Assembly (NCBI GenBank): GCA_018287875.1
Contig: JAGVVL010000009.1
Span: 4,154,001 to 4,218,000, forward strand
Length of the DNA stretch: 64,000 nucleotides
From: Nigrospora sphaerica
Lineage: Eukaryota > Ascomycota > Sordariomycetes > Amphisphaeriales > Apiosporaceae
Direction: 5' to 3'
Shown here: positions 11,505-22,793 of the stretch, one piece after another
Numbering within the stretch: position 1 is the first letter of the stretch
Layout: every line of letters starts with the position of its first letter
Notes under the pieces: generated by a model
Told to the model about the DNA's origin: nothing
Seen by the model: the letters and a program-made list of their open reading frames with translations, nothing else
The model's database searches: none
Program-made: the position numbers and the translations under genes

Positions 11505-13489
11505 CGTGGTGGCTCAGGCGCGAAGGAGGGAAACGGGGCAAGCGCGAGAAGAGACCACAGCAGCGGGGCGGCGTTGGCTTGTTGGAGAGACACGGGGAGG
11601 GAGGGTAAAAAAGAGAAAGAAAAAAAAAAAGAGGTGGAAAGACAGTGTCAAAGAAAGTCTAGTGACGCCCGACACGTGCCGAGCCGAGATGAGACGAGCA
11701 GCTCTGCTTTCTTAAGCCGATCGAGACCGACGGCGGCTGGAGTTTTGTCCCTCGGCGTCGGCGGCGTCGCACCGGCGAAAGCGGAAGAATGGAAAAAGGG
11801 AAGCCTCGGCGAGGGTTATGAGAAGACAATCATTACGATATCGAAACCATGGATCGTCGCTTGACGGCCAACAAGTTGGTCCGCCATCGGACAAAGTCTA
11901 TCTCTGGCTTGGGTAAGGGAAGAGATAAGCATGACTGATGGCGCTACACTGACAGGACAAGCGACTACGACGACGGCGCCTAGGCCATTTCAAGTCATGG
12001 GATGCGGCACTCCCATGATTCGGAGGGGTTGATTCAGGACCTCCTTTGATAGTGGGGAATAAGTAGCTGTTTGACTGATAACTGACTGCCGACAAACCCC
12101 GCCAATCGACTTGAGGTTGTACAAACCAATATCTTGTATAGAAGCCACGCAGGTGTACCAACGCATGATGCACTGAGAGAAGGCGATTACGTACGGTGTT
12201 TGCCCCAGGGACTAGGTTAGATAAGTAAATTACCTGGGTGCTAACTAATAGATGTGAGTACGGAGTACATACATGTGAGTACCCTACTTTTTGAGATAAG
12301 AAACCCCGCGATTCCCGCTGGGCTCGCAACGCCTGCCCGCTTGCTACTTCGCAAAGCCAAGGTAAGCCTCTTGCAATGGGGACAGACCGGTGGTGTCCAA
12401 GCGTCGAGGGTCCTCATTCTGCTGGGCAATAGGGAAGTACATGCCATTTGGGGCATAGGCAACGCGCCGTCAGTGCGCGAGCGACCGTCAGGAGGGTGAA
12501 AGGGGCCGTCTGAATAAGCAGCCGGGCAATGACGGGGCGAATCGGGGGTTTGTAGTTCGAGCCGGGGGGAAAGGAGGGGCCAACCAGGGACCATGCCAAC
12601 ATCGGACGCCGGTTCGCGACTCGTGGCGAGGAGGAAATGACTGCGTGCCAGCGTGCCGGAACTACCCAAGTTGACGGGGCACTGGCATAACGTGGTGGCG
12701 CCGGTCATTCAGTCAGTTCAACATCCGTTAGGTCACTAGGTATTCTCCGAAAGGGCTGTGCCTGTCCGCTGTCCTTTGCGAAGCGACAGCCCTGCGATGA
12801 CGGGGCCTCAAGTTTTCGATGCGGGCAACCTAACAGTCATGGTAGGCTTCCCGTTCCAATGGGCCGGCCCACGCACATGCTTTTCGGGCCTGGGGAACAG
12901 CGAACAGACCAGCTGGGGTTAGGTTGGTGGCAAGGAGCACGCCGAAAAATCGGAAGACCCCATCAACCGAACTCCAGGCCAAACCCATTGGCATACTGTC
13001 TGCGGAGTTATGCCTGCCAAGGCTGGCCATCCACTTGGTATCGTACCCTCGCGTCCCACCGGTACCGCGAACCTTTCGTGCGACCGAACATCCGGCGCCG
13101 ATAACTAGGTGTCGGGTGTTAGACACGGCCCCTTCCAAAGTGTTTTCGGTGTTTTTTTTTTTGTGGAACGAGATAGAGAGAGCCAGTGCTCCCAGGGAAA
13201 GGTCAACAGTGAAGAAGGCACGCAAGTCGCTTGCAACAGCAGCAGCAAGTAATAAACCTTAGTTCCGGCCCGTGCATCCCAGGAGGAAACGGGCTTAGTG
13301 CGTCATCCACCCGCAACTGCCTAGCCAAAATTTTGCGATTAGCCCGCGATAGCTGCTAAACACCACTGCTACCCATATCGTCACTCTCGCCGACAGTCTG
13401 CCACAAACTTCGATCTTGAGTCTCCCCATAGCCTACCCGCCGAAGACGTCAACCCCAACCACCAAAAAACCCCCCACGTACCGCCCAAC
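11505..13489. other. Divergent intergenic region GCV2 / TOM5
   Basis: About 2 kb between two divergently transcribed mitochondrial-protein genes. A purine-rich tract (A/G run near 11610-11640) lies just upstream of GCV2. No protein family is recognised in any frame and no RNA gene is seen. Confidence 0.4.
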
Positions 13490-13802
13490 ATGTTCGGAGG
13501 ATGTAAGCAGAACCCTCCCCACCCCCCATGCCGTCCCCAACCACGACACCGGGACTGACCCGGGAAACCACGCGCAGTCGCCCCGCCCCAGTTCAGCAAG
13601 GAGGAGATCCGCGAGCTCGAGCAGGTCGCCGACTCGACCATCAAGAACTTTGCCTTCACGGCCGTTGTCCTGTACTTCTGTAAGCTCGCCCTTTGCTGCC
13701 GCCCGCCCCGGCTGGGCCCCCGTTCAAAGCTGACACCGGGTCCTTTCTCCCCTTCTTGCGATAGCGCCCTTCGTCGTCGACGCCGTTTCGGGTTTCTTCT
13801 AA
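13490..13802 (+). CDS. TOM5: Mitochondrial import receptor subunit Tom5
   Basis: A very small gene in three exons, join(13490..13502, 13578..13679, 13765..13802), 50 aa. The first exon is only 13 bp. Introns start GTAAGC and end GCAG and ATAG. The product begins MFGGFAPPQFSKEEIRELE, then has a short acidic/basic helix (QVADSTIKN), a membrane segment (FAFTAVVLYFSPFVVDAV) and ends SGFF. This N-terminal MFGGFxPPQ...E motif, one C-terminal anchor and ~50 aa length are typical of fungal Tom5. Tom5 is a tail-anchored outer-membrane subunit of the TOM complex that passes precursors from the receptors to the Tom40 channel. All exon phases join cleanly (1, then 1), which supports the model. It is easily missed by automatic annotation because no open frame exceeds about 35 codons. 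Confidence 0.88.
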
Positions 13803-14671
13803 GAAGGCACGTCCAACGGACGCGCGAGCACGTGGCCGCAACCTTTGCCCCGCCGATCGCCCGTCCCTGCCTCCTCGGCCTTCGGCCGGGGCTCGGCGCA
13901 GGGGGTCCCCGCAGCTCAAAGGTGGCAGAAAGACAACCAGTCCAGTTCCTTGGGGTTGGCTCTGGGCGATGTTGCCTGGTCATTTAGAAGGAAAGAAACA
14001 AAGAGGAAAGGAAATTGCCTATTCACCCCACCGGGGCCCGCCGACGGGGAACGACCACGAGTTCGAGGTTTGCATAATCGGCATTCAGGCGCGCAGATGA
14101 CGACAACTGGCATATAAAAGAAGGGAGCGGCTGCTCCGAAAGGAACCAACCTGTACAATACGTGTATCAAAAGCATATGCACAGAAAAGAGCGGTCACGG
14201 CGGTGGTGGCTCCTGTGGCATCGGGGGGGGAAACACCACACGCTCCTCTAATCAAGGAGGCGGAGAGGGCGATGGCTCGGCAGAGGTGCGCACTTGAGGC
14301 CACTCCGGACCCGTAACTTCGTCTACTCTTCTCCCGCAGTTTCAATCATTAAGTACCTAGTTGTCGGGGCCTGACGGGTGAAGGCGTGTTTGTCTTCTTG
14401 TCTGTCCGTACCCAAAGTACGGGAGGCTTGCTCGAGGGGCATGTACAAAATGGACCTTGCGTGGATGGGAAAGGAAAGGCTCCAAACTCCCAACTCCGAC
14501 ACGTCCCGGTTCTATCCTCCTGCCGAACCTGGGCTCTGGGAGTATACAGAGCTCCAATGGAGGCACCCCCTGTTGCTTCATTGCACTGTACACCCGGGGG
14601 CTGGGCGTCGCTGCGTGGTATCATTATGCTCCAACGACATCCAAAGCTGAGCCGATGCTCTGGCCGCCTCA
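13803..14671. other. Tail-to-tail gap TOM5 / NUP57
   Basis: About 0.87 kb holding the two 3' UTR regions. No further gene or RNA is recognised. Confidence 0.4.
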
Positions 14672-15896
14672 TCATTTCCTGTTCGGGCCCGACTCGCGCT
14701 CCCACTCCTCGTAGTCCTCCTTGGCCTTCTCCACCATGGTCTTGAGCGTCTGCAGCTGCTTGTCGTAGTCCTCGAGGAGCTGGTGGGGGTAGTGTTAGCC
14801 AACAGAGCCCGCCACGGCCAGATATGTTGGGCGGTGCCGCTTACCTTCTTCGCCTTGGCCTCGGCCTCCTCCGAGATGCCGTCGCCCGACTCGCCGCCGC
14901 GCTGGTTCACCTCGTCACGCAGGGTGTCGGCGTGCCGCCGCAGCATGATGAGCCGGCTCCAGAGCTCCTCGGTGCGGGCGCTCAACGAGGGGTCGGCGAG
15001 GCCGCGGTCGAGCGCCTCGAGCTTGGACTTGAGCTCGTCCTCGTCCGTGTCGAGGGCGTAGCCGCGGTTCCGCAGCACCTGGACCTTGCTGGCGACGGCC
15101 AGGCAGCGCTGGCGGATCAGAGCGTGTTTCCGCTTGGCGTTGAGGGCGCGCACGCTCGTCTCGAGGTCGTGCTTGGCGAGGATGGCGTCGAGCGAGCCGT
15201 TGATGGCGTGCAGCATGCTGTTGAAGTGGGCCAGAATTATCCGCTGCGTCTTAAGCCGCTCGGCAACGGCCGTGAAGCCCGTCGCCAGCGCCGGAATGTA
15301 CTCCTTGCCGGGCTTCTCGCGCACCGCCTGCTCCCAGTCCGACAGGTCCTCGTTGGGGCCGGGCTGGTAGAAGGGCACATGCGCCTCCTCGACCTTGTTG
15401 TAGAAGTAGTGCTTGAAGACGGTGTTGGGCGAGTTGGGATCCCACTTCTTATACACCGCCGTCATCTGCTCCAACACGGGTTTCTGGTCTGCATTGCCAC
15501 GCCGAGTCAGGAGGAGCAAGGCAGGGCGACTCGGGGGCCGGGGGTCTTACGGGTGGATTCTTGGCCAGGCGACCATATCGAGCTCCGGAGTAGGCCTTGC
15601 TGCGGCTGCTGTTGAACCGGGGCTTGGCTAGCACCCATGAAGCCCGACTGTTGCTGTTGCTGCGGTTGAGGCGCAAACAGGCTGCTCGTGCCAAATGCGC
15701 TGGTCTGTTGTTGTTGCTGCTGCTGCGGCTGCTGCTGCTGCTGCTGCTGCTGCTGGTTCTGTTGCGGTTGCTGGCCAAACAGACCGCTTCCGCCGGCTGG
15801 TGTTGTGTTTGCGGGCTGGGCAAATAGAGAGGTGCCACTGGCTGCTGCTGGCTGGCCAAAGGCCGAGGCCTGAGGTTTGGGCCCGAATAACGACAT
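14672..15896 (-). CDS. NUP57: Nucleoporin Nup57/Nup54 (central channel FG subunit)
   Basis: complement(join(14672..14779, 14845..15488, 15551..15896)), 365 aa. The N-terminus (1-115) is a short FG region (SLFGPKP, SAFGQ, SLFAQP, GLFGQQ, TSAFGTSSLFA) interrupted by a polyglutamine tract coded by CAG repeats (15704-15776). The rest is a conserved alpha-helical domain beginning PVLEQMTAVYKKWDP with FKHYFYNKV, followed by long coiled coils (LETSVRALNAKRKHALIRQR, and LLEDYDKQLQTLKTMVEKAK at the end). That layout matches Nup54/Nup57. This subunit forms the Nup62-Nup58-Nup54 (yeast Nsp1-Nup49-Nup57) channel complex of the nuclear pore. Introns are 62 and 65 bp with GTAAG donors. The FG part is short compared with yeast. 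It diverges from the complex I subunit gene upstream. Confidence 0.9.
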
Positions 15897-17011
15897 GACG
15901 ACCGAGGGACTCGATGGAATGGCGCGCCGGTTCGGAATGCGTCGAGGTGGGTGTGGTTCGCAGGTGCGTCGCGGCGTCGAAACGGAATGCGGTTTGTGTT
16001 TGTCGTGGGGGCGTCACGTAAATAAACCGTCGGCTGCGTAGCTCAAAGCCCGTTGTTACGGCCAGACCCAGGCGTCTCTGCGGCCTTAGCTGTAGGGACG
16101 GAGGAATTTTGGGTACAAGAACTGCGCTAGAGAGTTCTTATCGATACAAACTTCGCTAAGAGGTACCGGCCTACCCAGTACTCAGAATCCATTGCAGCAG
16201 CTCACGATGTGATTGTAATACGTAAAGGTAGGCTGGTAGATTTGAAGTCAATACATCTTCCCTTGTTGTTTTCTTCTTCGTTCCGTCGGCTTGTGTTGTG
16301 TCTGTTAGACAGATGGACTTGCCGAGTATACTGATCTTTTCTGTCCCATGCCATGTGGAAGTTTCGCGGATACTTGCTGGAATTCGGGTACCTAGTCAGG
16401 TACCTGGTAGGTAGTTCTTGCGCCTGGTATGGGGGACATTCGTACCACATGGCTTTCGCTGAATGAGGTTCTTTTGAAGCAGGTCAGGCACCCCGAAAAG
16501 GGACTTCCACGTGCGGCATAGATCAATAGGGATTCCAAAGAGGCATACTGGGGCTGGGTATCACGAGACCACCAGCGACTCCTCTGCGAAAGAGCAGAAC
16601 CGACAGTGTCCCAGGCCCAAAGCCTTATGGTTGATAGGGGACTTGCTCCTTTGCCGGTATGTATCGCAGCACTCATTTCAGTGCCCAATTGATCGATCCA
16701 GCAATGGTCAGCTGGGAAAGTTCGGAATGCCCCAGCTGTAGACCTGGGGTGGCCATGAGTGTGGAAATAGTGCCTAGGTCGGACTACAAACATCGCAACG
16801 GCCGGGCCTTACGCCACATCCCAAGTGCAATGGGGTGTACTTGGTGCATGTACCCCACGGTCCCAACAGCCTTGGGTGGCTGTAGCCAATCAGCCAGCGC
16901 CAATTCCAGGCCGGGTTTGAGCCGCCCGCAACCTCACGAGCCGAATGCTGGAAGCTCATCCTCGAAAACGACGACGCATCAATCACCGACGAGGTCGATA
17001 AACCCGCAACC
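15897..17011. other. Divergent promoter region NUP57 / NDUFA8
   Basis: About 1.1 kb between two divergent starts. No coding potential is recognised. The region must contain both promoters, but I see no unambiguous TATA or operator motif. Confidence 0.4.
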
Positions 17012-17861
17012 ATGGCGGCCCGGAAGCCAATGTACGATCCCCCGCTCCGCTGGTGCCCCTGTGACCGCCGGCAAAGCTCCAGTACCTACCCGCGCGGAGC
17101 AAGGAGAGAGAGGCCAAGCTAACCCGGCCGCTCACCCCCCAGCTTCAACCAGCAGGTCCTCGTGGACACCACGCCCCTCCCCGACTCGATCCCCAAGGTC
17201 GCCGAGGTCGGCACCACCTCGGCGCCCCTGCTCTCGGCTTCCTTCTTCATCGGTGCTCGCTGCCAGCCCTACAACGATGACTTCATGCAGTGCAAGACCG
17301 AGAACCCCGGCAAGGGCGAGTTCGAATGCTTGAAGGAGGGCCGCCGCGTCACCCGATGCGCCGCCAGCGTGTACGTACCCATTCCGAGCACCGCTTTGCC
17401 CTGCTATGACGCGAGGGCGCGGTTGCGCCGCGTCCTCGTGGCCCTGGCCGGCGAGACGTGGGCAACGACGGGCCACGGCTGACATGAAACCCGCTGCCAG
17501 TATCGAGGACATCAACAAGCACTGCCTCGACCAGTTCCGCAGCCACTGGCAGTGCCTCGAGAACAACAACCAGCAGCTGTGGCAGTGCCGCAAGGCCGAG
17601 TGGAAGTTGAATAAGTGTGTTTTCGACAACCTGGTACGTCATCTATCCTCATCGTTTCCCCGACGGGGCCGGGAGGCACGGCTGCTGATGAACCCTCGCC
17701 AGAAACTCGAGAAGCACATCCCAGACGCCCAGGGCATCCCCGTGCACCTGCGCTCCAAGCAGATCTACGCCCACTACCCCAACCTTCGTGACCCCGGCCA
17801 GCCCCCCTTCAAGAAGGCCGTCGACGCCCCCGGCGCCCAGGCCGATGCCCCGGCATCGTAG
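17012..17861 (+). CDS. Complex I accessory subunit NDUFA8-like (fungal ~20 kDa)
   Basis: Four exons, join(17012..17031, 17143..17370, 17501..17633, 17703..17861), 179 aa. The 20-bp first exon gives MAARKP, and the splice creates Ile before FNQQVLVDTTPLPDSIPKV. Four CX9C motifs are visible: CQPYNDDFMQC, CLKEGRRVTRC, CLDQFRSHWQC and CRKAEWKLNKC. These are the hallmark of the NDUFA8/PGIV subunit of NADH:ubiquinone oxidoreductase. CX9C proteins are oxidised and trapped in the mitochondrial intermembrane space by the Mia40 relay, and NDUFA8 sits on the membrane arm of complex I. The C-terminal block IPVHLRSKQIYAHYPN and a Pro/Ala-rich tail complete the protein. All intron phases agree, and the length matches the family. 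Paralogous CX9C proteins are shorter, so this assignment is firm. Confidence 0.93.
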
Positions 17862-20084
17862 GCCTTGCACGCGATGCCATAGAGACGGGACTGGAAGAGC
17901 GTCTGTGTATATAGGCCAGAAAATATCAGCTGTCTTTCACGGAGCCCACCTCGAAGTCCACACTCTTAGCGCTGGCGGCTGTCCGAATGCTGTCCATTCG
18001 GAAGTGCCCCAACCGCTTCGCACGAGATAACGTCCAGCGGACTGGGCTCACTTAGCAGAGCCTTTTGATCAGGTTTCTCCTCTTTACCATTTCGCCAATC
18101 TGTCGTGCTTGACAATCATTTTCGTCTTCCGGCTCCCGCTATTCGGTTTGAACCTAGCTGCCGATCGTACCACCCGGATCGTGCTTCCTCATCATAAATT
18201 ATGTCCTCGCCTGGTGTGACAAGCCGCTGAAGATACATTGAAAAGGCTGATGGGTTGGTAAAACGGTTCGTGGCAGCGGAGGCGCCAAGACGCGCACCAT
18301 GCATTATCGGGGGGCTTCGGTATTCCATGTAAATCAACCGAGGACACGATATGATGGTTATTGAAGGAGCATGGAAGCTCTTCCCAAAAAGAAAAATCCC
18401 TCCAAAGGTACTCTGCTTCCCTCTCCATTCAGCAGTGGCGACTGCGCAAGTTGCGGCACAGTTGTGAGCTGGACATTCCACGTAGCTAGCTATTCGAAAG
18501 ACCATTTGCGCACAGCAATAACGGCTTTGCGTGAGCGTCGTATTGTCTCTCCATGGCGCCCAATACAATCGCGTTTTGATCAGGGGCTTCAAAGCACGAA
18601 CTATTAGGGCGTGACGCGTTTGTCGATGAAGCAAGCCGGGGGAAAAGGGGGTAAGGGGGCTTCACCGAAGCACCACGAAGCTTTACGGTTTTCTATCGGC
18701 TCATATAGAACCCATCTCGCCTACCGAGCAATCAAAACCACGCCAGGTCGTGAAATCAGTCCAAAGGCTCAGCTCAGCGCCATCATTGTACAGTGGTATT
18801 TATCCCCGTCAGTGTGTCCTTTGCCCATGAGCACAGTTAAGCTTCCCCTTCAATATTCACTGCCATGTGAAGATATCGGTGTCGTTGGTAGAGGAGATAA
18901 GACAGGCGCGATATGTCACACTATAACAGACCAAACCGCAAAGCTTGAATTGAATATGACTTTGGACTTACTACCCTACTTTAACTACCCTGGTCGACGT
19001 TGTTTCTGTGTTCACGATTGCGGTGTAGCGCTTTCCTGTCGGGTAAAGCAGTTTTTAGTTTTTTTCATAACTTTTTCGACAGCTTTTGTCTTATCCCTGA
19101 AAGCCTACTCTTGGTAACTGAGATTTCCTTATTCAAAGGGCTATCGTAACTCTGCGCCTACCTACACAACGTATAGGTATACACATGCCTCTACACCTCT
19201 TATAGATATGCCATAGCTAAGAATCAAAAGGATCTCTTTGGCGCCGTCATGCGTTGACGGAGTATGATAAAATTTAAAGCGAACGGATCATCACTTTGCA
19301 TACATCCCTGATGTATACAGCATCAAAAAGTAGACCGAGCTTGCGTAAGTTGACGACAACGGGGAATATTCGATCGCCATGGCGCACTACCGCTCCCCTC
19401 GGGCCTTATGTCACCGCCTGGCTGTTTTATGAGGGCGAACTCCTAAGGATTAGAGGGTCTCTTGCATTATATCTTACACAATCATTCTTACCTAACGTCG
19501 ATCACGGCCAAGAATCTGACCAAAAACACTGAGTCCCGTCTCGTTCGGAGAACTGAGGGGAACTTGAGCAGAAGGCAAAATTAAAATACATACAACACCG
19601 AGGATTCCCAGGTCGTCACCGACCCTAGTACTAATTCGGCGCTTTCCAGCTTATCTATGGGAGAGCGGACGGGATCCCGAGTTTTCTGGAAGCTATGGTC
19701 GTATGTGTTGGATGTCCTCGTTAAAAGCTGTTTTATAGCAGTACTCTTGATGCCGGTCCAGACGACGAGATCCTATGTACATGTTTCTCGGTCTTCGAAA
19801 TATGTATAGTAATGGACGAATAGTAACTCTTCTTCTTGCTAGATTGTTATATAATTATAGGAAAGCCTTAAACCTTAGAGGTTAGATAGGGGACGAGTAT
19901 CGCGTGAGGATAGGGATGAACGATTAACACGTGCGATGATAACTGGCTACTAACTATGGTTAATACTTGGGAGAGATTGATGAAAAGCAGGTAAGCTGTA
20001 TTTAGTTGTGCTAAACCGCTCCTGAACATCTATATCTTCCTGATGTAAAGTACTGTTTTTTCTTTCCGAGTTTGTCGCAGCGTC
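17862..20084. other. AT-richer gene-free island, left part
   Basis: About 2.2 kb after the complex I gene. Base composition becomes visibly more AT-rich from about 18.1 kb, and open frames are short and unlike known proteins. It ends at the insertion point of the LINE fragment. Confidence 0.4.
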
Positions 20085-20099
20085 TATAAGAGCGCACTC
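20085..20099. repeat. Left copy of LINE target-site duplication
   Basis: The 15-base word TATAAGAGCGCACTC here matches TATAAGAGCACACTC at 21795-21809 at 14 of 15 positions. The two copies flank the retroelement exactly. Confidence 0.75.
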
Positions 20100-21602
20100 C
20101 GCACAGCCTGGAAACATGGAGGCGCAGCAACCCTTCTATCGCTGGATATTTCGGGCGCTTTCGACTCGGTCGACCATGGAAGGCTTCTCGCTAACCTGCG
20201 AGCGCTAAGGGTCCCTATATGGACTATCAGCTGGATCCGAAGCTTCCTATCTAACCGGTCCACCACGCTATTCTTCGACGGCCAAGAATCGGACGAGATC
20301 CCAGTCCCGGCAGGCGTCCCGCAGGGCTCACCCCTATCGCCTATCCTCTTCTGCCTCTATACAGCCGGTCTCTATAAGGCTCTCCGCGCTGTACCAGGGA
20401 TAGCTACTATAGCCTTCGCAGACGACACGAACCTCGTGGGCTTCGGCTTAGACCCCGAGCAGACCTGCGAGCGGCTGGAGGCCGCTCACAGGATCTGTAA
20501 AGAATGGGCAGTTAGCCACGGCATGACCTTCGCAGTCCAGAAATATCACCTAGTCCACTTCTCTCGAAGACGGAAAGGTCCGGACACGAAGATAGCCTTA
20601 GAAGGTCACGAAATCGAACCAGAAGACTCCTGCCGCATCCTTGGCATCCAGGTGGATAGACGTCTCCGCTGGGACGTACATATCCAGTCAATATCGAAGA
20701 AGATGGCGACGCAAGTCTATGCCCTAGACCGGATAGCCGGCTCGACATGGGGCGCGTCTCTCCAGCGAGCCCGCCAAGTCTATACAGCGGTCGTACGGTC
20801 TGCGATAGGTTATGGAGCTTCAGAGTGGCACCGCCAGATCTCGAAAAACAGAGCCAAGGCACTCAACGACGTCCAAACAGAGTGCCTCCGAAAGGTCACA
20901 GGAGCTTTCAAAGCCACGGCTGCCGCAGTGCTAGAAACGGAAGCCTACGTGTCCCCCTTAGACACGTGGCTCAACAGAAGGGTGGCGGCATCGGAAGAGA
21001 GGCTCCAACAGCCGCGTATCGCATCACTCATCCAAGCGAGATGTGATAGCGCAGCTAGATGGATCCTAACAAGACCGACTCGCCGGCGTAGACCGAAAGG
21101 CCCCGACGCTCCTAATCGTAAGAGGTGGCTAGACGAATGGCTAGCTGGAGACTCAGCACACAAGGCTGAGGAGAGAGACTGGCTTCAGAGATGGCAACAA
21201 ACGCAGCAAAATCGAATAGCACGAGCCCCGGCAGCAACTAAGATGCCGCCAGACAAGCACGTCCTTAAGCTCCATAGGGGACTCCATAAGGCAGAGAGCT
21301 CCATCCTCGTCCAAGCGAGGACTGGCAAGATTGGGCTGCGAGACTTCCTTTTCAAGCGCAAGGTTCCAGGCTTCGACAGCCCATGGTGCGTCTGCGGTCA
21401 GGGCAGGGAGACCGTCCGACATATCCTCGTTTTCTGCCCAAGGGAGAGAGAAAGACGAGAGCATCTCGTCCAAGCTCTAGGAGAGCCGATCGACACAGAC
21501 AGGATGCTAGACACGCCAGGAAAAGCTGGGATTATCGCAAGATGGCTACTCCGCTCGGGAAGGCTAGGCATGTTCCAGCTTGCGAATCAGCTTATCAGCT
21601 AG
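20100..21602 (+). CDS. LINE reverse transcriptase, C-terminal fragment (partial)
   Basis: An open frame of 500 codons with no start of its own, since the 5' part was lost at insertion. It begins TAWKHGGAATLLSLDISGAF, RT block 3 with the first catalytic Asp. It continues through VPAGVPQGSPLSPILFCLY (block 4) and the catalytic FADDTN motif, then a thumb region rich in Arg and Trp (GYGASEWHR). A Cys/His knuckle near the C-terminus reads CVCGQGRETVRHILVFC. No RNase H domain with its DEDD residues is evident between RT and the knuckle. Reverse transcriptases of this kind copy element RNA at a nicked chromosomal target. All visible catalytic residues are present, but the protein is unlikely to be made or active. 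Confidence 0.85.
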   Translation, partial: RTAWKHGGAATLLSLDISGAFDSVDHGRLLANLRALRVPIWTISWIRSFLSNRSTTLFFDGQESDEIPVPAGVPQGSPLSPILFCLYTAGLYKALRAVPGIATIAFADDTNLVGFGLDPEQTCERLEAAHRICKEWAVSHGMTFAVQKYHLVHFSRRRKGPDTKIALEGHEIEPEDSCRILGIQVDRRLRWDVHIQSISKKMATQVYALDRIAGSTWGASLQRARQVYTAVVRSAIGYGASEWHRQISKNRAKALNDVQTECLRKVTGAFKATAAAVLETEAYVSPLDTWLNRRVAASEERLQQPRIASLIQARCDSAARWILTRPTRRRRPKGPDAPNRKRWLDEWLAGDSAHKAEERDWLQRWQQTQQNRIARAPAATKMPPDKHVLKLHRGLHKAESSILVQARTGKIGLRDFLFKRKVPGFDSPWCVCGQGRETVRHILVFCPRERERREHLVQALGEPIDTDRMLDTPGKAGIIARWLLRSGRLGMFQLANQLIS

Positions 21603-21794
21603 GAAGCGGGCACGCTGAGCCCGATCTCGGTATGGCAGGCTAGAGAGTAGACAAGTGCGGTGCGACGCAGCGGAACCTAGGTTTTTCACCCGGCCGGACG
21701 TTAGCCCGGAACGGTTTTCCTAGGCTAAGATGCGTAGGGGGTCCTCATGGCCTTGATAGGTCGCTAGGTGTAAGAATAATAATAATAATAATAA

Positions 21795-21809
21795 TATAAG
21801 AGCACACTC
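21795..21809. repeat. Right copy of LINE target-site duplication
   Basis: It matches the left copy at 20085-20099 at 14 of 15 bases. The one difference is G in the left copy and A in the right. It follows directly after the triplet tail of the element. Confidence 0.75.
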
Positions 21810-22793
21810 GTTCTATAATGCTAAGAGCAATCGTATTCATAACCTTTCGGTTTTCCCTTTCTACGGTTTCCTTTGCCTTGTTTGGCCTATACTGATCACT
21901 ATAAGCGGCTTGTCCCTCTTTTTGTATGAGAGGAAGTAACGCCTGTTATATTCTCCTATGGTGTCAGTCGTGGCGGTTGATTAGGTGCAGCCAACGATGG
22001 CTCCTTTGTGTCGTTCCGTTGCTTAATACCGTGAAGTCTTAGTGCACACTCTCTAAGAACATTGGAAGTTTGCTCTGGTCGTCCTCTAGGTAAACATGGC
22101 CCTTCAACAACGCCTTTGACTCCGAGCGTAGGTTGACAGGTTAACCCTTTATTAAGTCGTAGACCCATTAAACAGCTGAGCCCATTTTGCCAATTCTCAG
22201 TTACTATAACACCCCTTTGGTTGGTCGTCGTCGTTGCTGCAGATCGGTGAGACCCTGATAGCATTGGCTGCCTACATCCCTGGGTACGTAACACAGGGTC
22301 AGGTCTAGTTTTACGTCTTTAAACATAGCATTATCACTAAGCTTGATATTTTTCAACATCTCTGTGGGGGCAAATTTGATTATCAGTTCATAATGAGTGG
22401 TTCCTGCGGCTGAGATGGTACGTGAACTTATCAGGTTGAAGAAATGGCTGTCATTATCGGCAAAAGATATCCGCGTTCAAACATCCGGTAAAATGACATA
22501 TTTGATTCGTTCCGCGCAAATAACGCACCGCATTTGGAATCAGCTGTGTACCACGACCACCTACCTAGCTTTAGGCTGATCCCGTGTTGGTACCGCGATG
22601 AAGACAGAAATAAACTTGTCTTAAAAGGCAAAACTGTGTTAACATGATCCAAAACCTGAGGCCCGATAGGAAGAAAGTGCTCTGCGGAGAAGTCTCGTTA
22701 ACATGGACGGGCCGACATACATTCAAGATGTTCCAAAAGACATGCTTACAGCTTTGATCAAGAGGTGTTCAGCTTTTCAAGATGCGGTAAGGG
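21810..22793. other. AT-richer gene-free stretch
   Basis: About 1 kb between the LINE insertion and the small secreted protein gene. No family or RNA is recognised. Confidence 0.4.

Larger units (their letters stand above)
20085..21809 (+). mobile_element. 5'-truncated non-LTR retrotransposon (LINE) copy
   Basis: The element itself spans 20100-21794. It starts abruptly inside the reverse-transcriptase palm and ends in a run of AAT/TAA triplets (about 21774-21794), the style of tail known from I-like and some fungal LINEs. It is bracketed by a 15-bp near-perfect target-site duplication. 5' truncation, a simple 3' repeat tail and a short TSD are the products of target-primed reverse transcription. 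The 3' UTR of about 170 bp follows the stop at 21602. The body is GC-richer than its AT-rich surroundings and carries no stop codon, so it has not been visibly mutated by RIP. The copy cannot be autonomous, as ORF1, the endonuclease and the start of RT are absent. Confidence 0.88.

Noticed and set aside
18608..19117. 168-codon open frame in the AT-richer island
   Set aside because: Codon use and composition look random, there is no domain or signal peptide, and no splice structure is evident.
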